Assembly: GCA_015661585.1 (NCBI GenBank)
Contig: DQVU01000135.1
Span: forward strand, 1-5,389
Length of the DNA: 5,389 nt
From: Methanothermococcus okinawensis
Lineage (GTDB): Archaea > AGJL01 > Methanococci > Methanococcales > Methanococcaceae
Reading direction: 5' to 3'
In this document: piece by piece, positions 4,821-5,389 of the stretch
Layout: each line of letters starts with the position of its first letter
Position numbering within the stretch: position 1 is the stretch's first letter
The notes under the pieces: model-generated
Database searches by the model: none
Told to the model about the DNA's origin: nothing
What the model saw: only the letters and a program-made list of their open reading frames with translations
Made by a program: the position numbers and the translations under genes

Positions 4821-5389
4821 ATGGAGAGGGTAGATGTTATCACTGGAACCACTGCAGCTGCTATAGCTGCAAAGTTATCCAAGGTGGAGGTTATTGCAGC
4901 GTATCCTATAACTCCTCAGAGTGAGTGTGTAGAGGTATTGGCTAAGTTTATCGCAGATGGGGAGTTAGATGCAGAGTATATCAAGGCTGAGAGTGAGCAT
5001 TCGGCAATGGCTGCCTGTATAGGAGCCTCTGCAACTGGTGTTAGGACATTTACAGCAACTGCATCTCAGGGTTTGGCGTTGATGCATGAGATGTTGTATA
5101 TTGCCGCTGGAATGAGGTTGCCTATAGTTATGCTCAATACAAACAGGGCGCTCTCAGCACCTATAAACATATGGTGCGATCACCAGGATTCCATAGCTGA
5201 GAGGGATTCTGGATGGATACAGATCTATGCAGAGGACAACCAGGAGACACTAGATAGTATAATCCAGGCGTATAAAATTGCAGAGGATGAGGACGTCCTA
5301 CTACCAGTTATGGTGTGTATAGATGGGTTTATACTTACCCACACTGCCGAGCCAGTCCATATACCAGATGAGAGGAAGGTTAGGGATTA
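4821..5389 (+). CDS. porA: Pyruvate synthase alpha subunit, N-terminal part (cut by right window edge)
   Basis: The first 189 codons of the alpha subunit (whole protein usually about 380-400 residues) are present and open to the window end. It carries domain I of 2-oxoacid:ferredoxin oxidoreductases. Key residues line up with those described for the Desulfovibrio africanus enzyme: Thr31 in AYPITPQSE (27-35), Glu59 in SEHSAM (58-63) and Arg109 in NTNRALSAP (106-114). These are the residues that contact substrate and thiamine diphosphate. SQGLALM (82-88) and INIWCDHQDS (115-124) are further family hallmarks. Met1 is preceded by AAGGTG (4809-4814), which overlaps the porD stop codon, a sign of coupled translation. 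The PYR-like domain here needs PorB for the TPP-binding part, and porB is expected next downstream. Pyruvate specificity is inferred from the operon; the general oxidoreductase assignment is firm. Confidence 0.95.
   Translation, partial: MERVDVITGTTAAAIAAKLSKVEVIAAYPITPQSECVEVLAKFIADGELDAEYIKAESEHSAMAACIGASATGVRTFTATASQGLALMHEMLYIAAGMRLPIVMLNTNRALSAPINIWCDHQDSIAERDSGWIQIYAEDNQETLDSIIQAYKIAEDEDVLLPVMVCIDGFILTHTAEPVHIPDERKVRD

Noticed and set aside
1..5389. A hidden novel defence or mobile system
   Set aside because: All coding regions belong to recognisable housekeeping families with uniform codon style, and no integrase, transposase, toxin-antitoxin or array is visible on either strand.

Overview
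The window looks like chromosomal DNA from a hyperthermophilic methanogen of the order Methanococcales (Methanocaldococcus or Methanotorris type). The evidence is the separately encoded four-subunit type pyruvate:ferredoxin oxidoreductase in the order gamma-delta-alpha, AT-rich intergenic DNA with archaeal TATA boxes, GGTG/GAGGTG ribosome binding sites, Arg codons that are mostly AGG/AGA and many ATA Ile codons, charged Lys/Glu-rich proteins, and a tRNA whose stems are GC-rich in an AT-rich setting. The genus is an inference from style, not a database match.

Layout. Positions 1-660 (minus strand) hold the N-terminal 220 codons of ferrous iron transporter FeoB, cut by the window edge. Upstream of it lie two 16-bp near-palindromes at a 19-bp period, a good candidate for an iron-responsive operator. 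Positions 766-852 (minus) are tRNA-Ser(UGA), co-oriented with feoB. A divergent radical SAM gene (942-2255, plus) with a B12-binding-like N-terminal region shares the AT-rich intergene with the tRNA. A 278-bp non-coding stretch follows; it contains two small hairpins. Next come a site-2-type membrane metalloprotease (2534-3130) and, 18 bp on, the kleisin ScpA (3149-3847), probably one transcript. A 159-bp intergene carries the por promoter with a TATA box, a 14-bp inverted repeat flanking it, and a tandem 10-bp repeat. The por operon then starts: porC (4007-4537), porD (4550-4810) and porA (4821 to the edge), spaced 10-12 bp apart, each with its own Shine-Dalgarno sequence.

How it works together. 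PorC, PorD and PorA, with a PorB expected just past the right edge, would make pyruvate synthase, which joins acetyl-CoA and CO2 using reduced ferredoxin and is the main carbon entry into biosynthesis in these autotrophs. FeoB would supply the Fe(II) needed by the many iron-sulfur proteins, including PorD and the radical SAM enzyme. The protease/ScpA pair concerns membrane proteolysis and chromosome condensation. The genes are mostly ordinary housekeeping genes. I found no phage, CRISPR, insertion sequence or defence locus. The items most worth a second look are regulatory DNA elements and the uncharacterised radical SAM enzyme.
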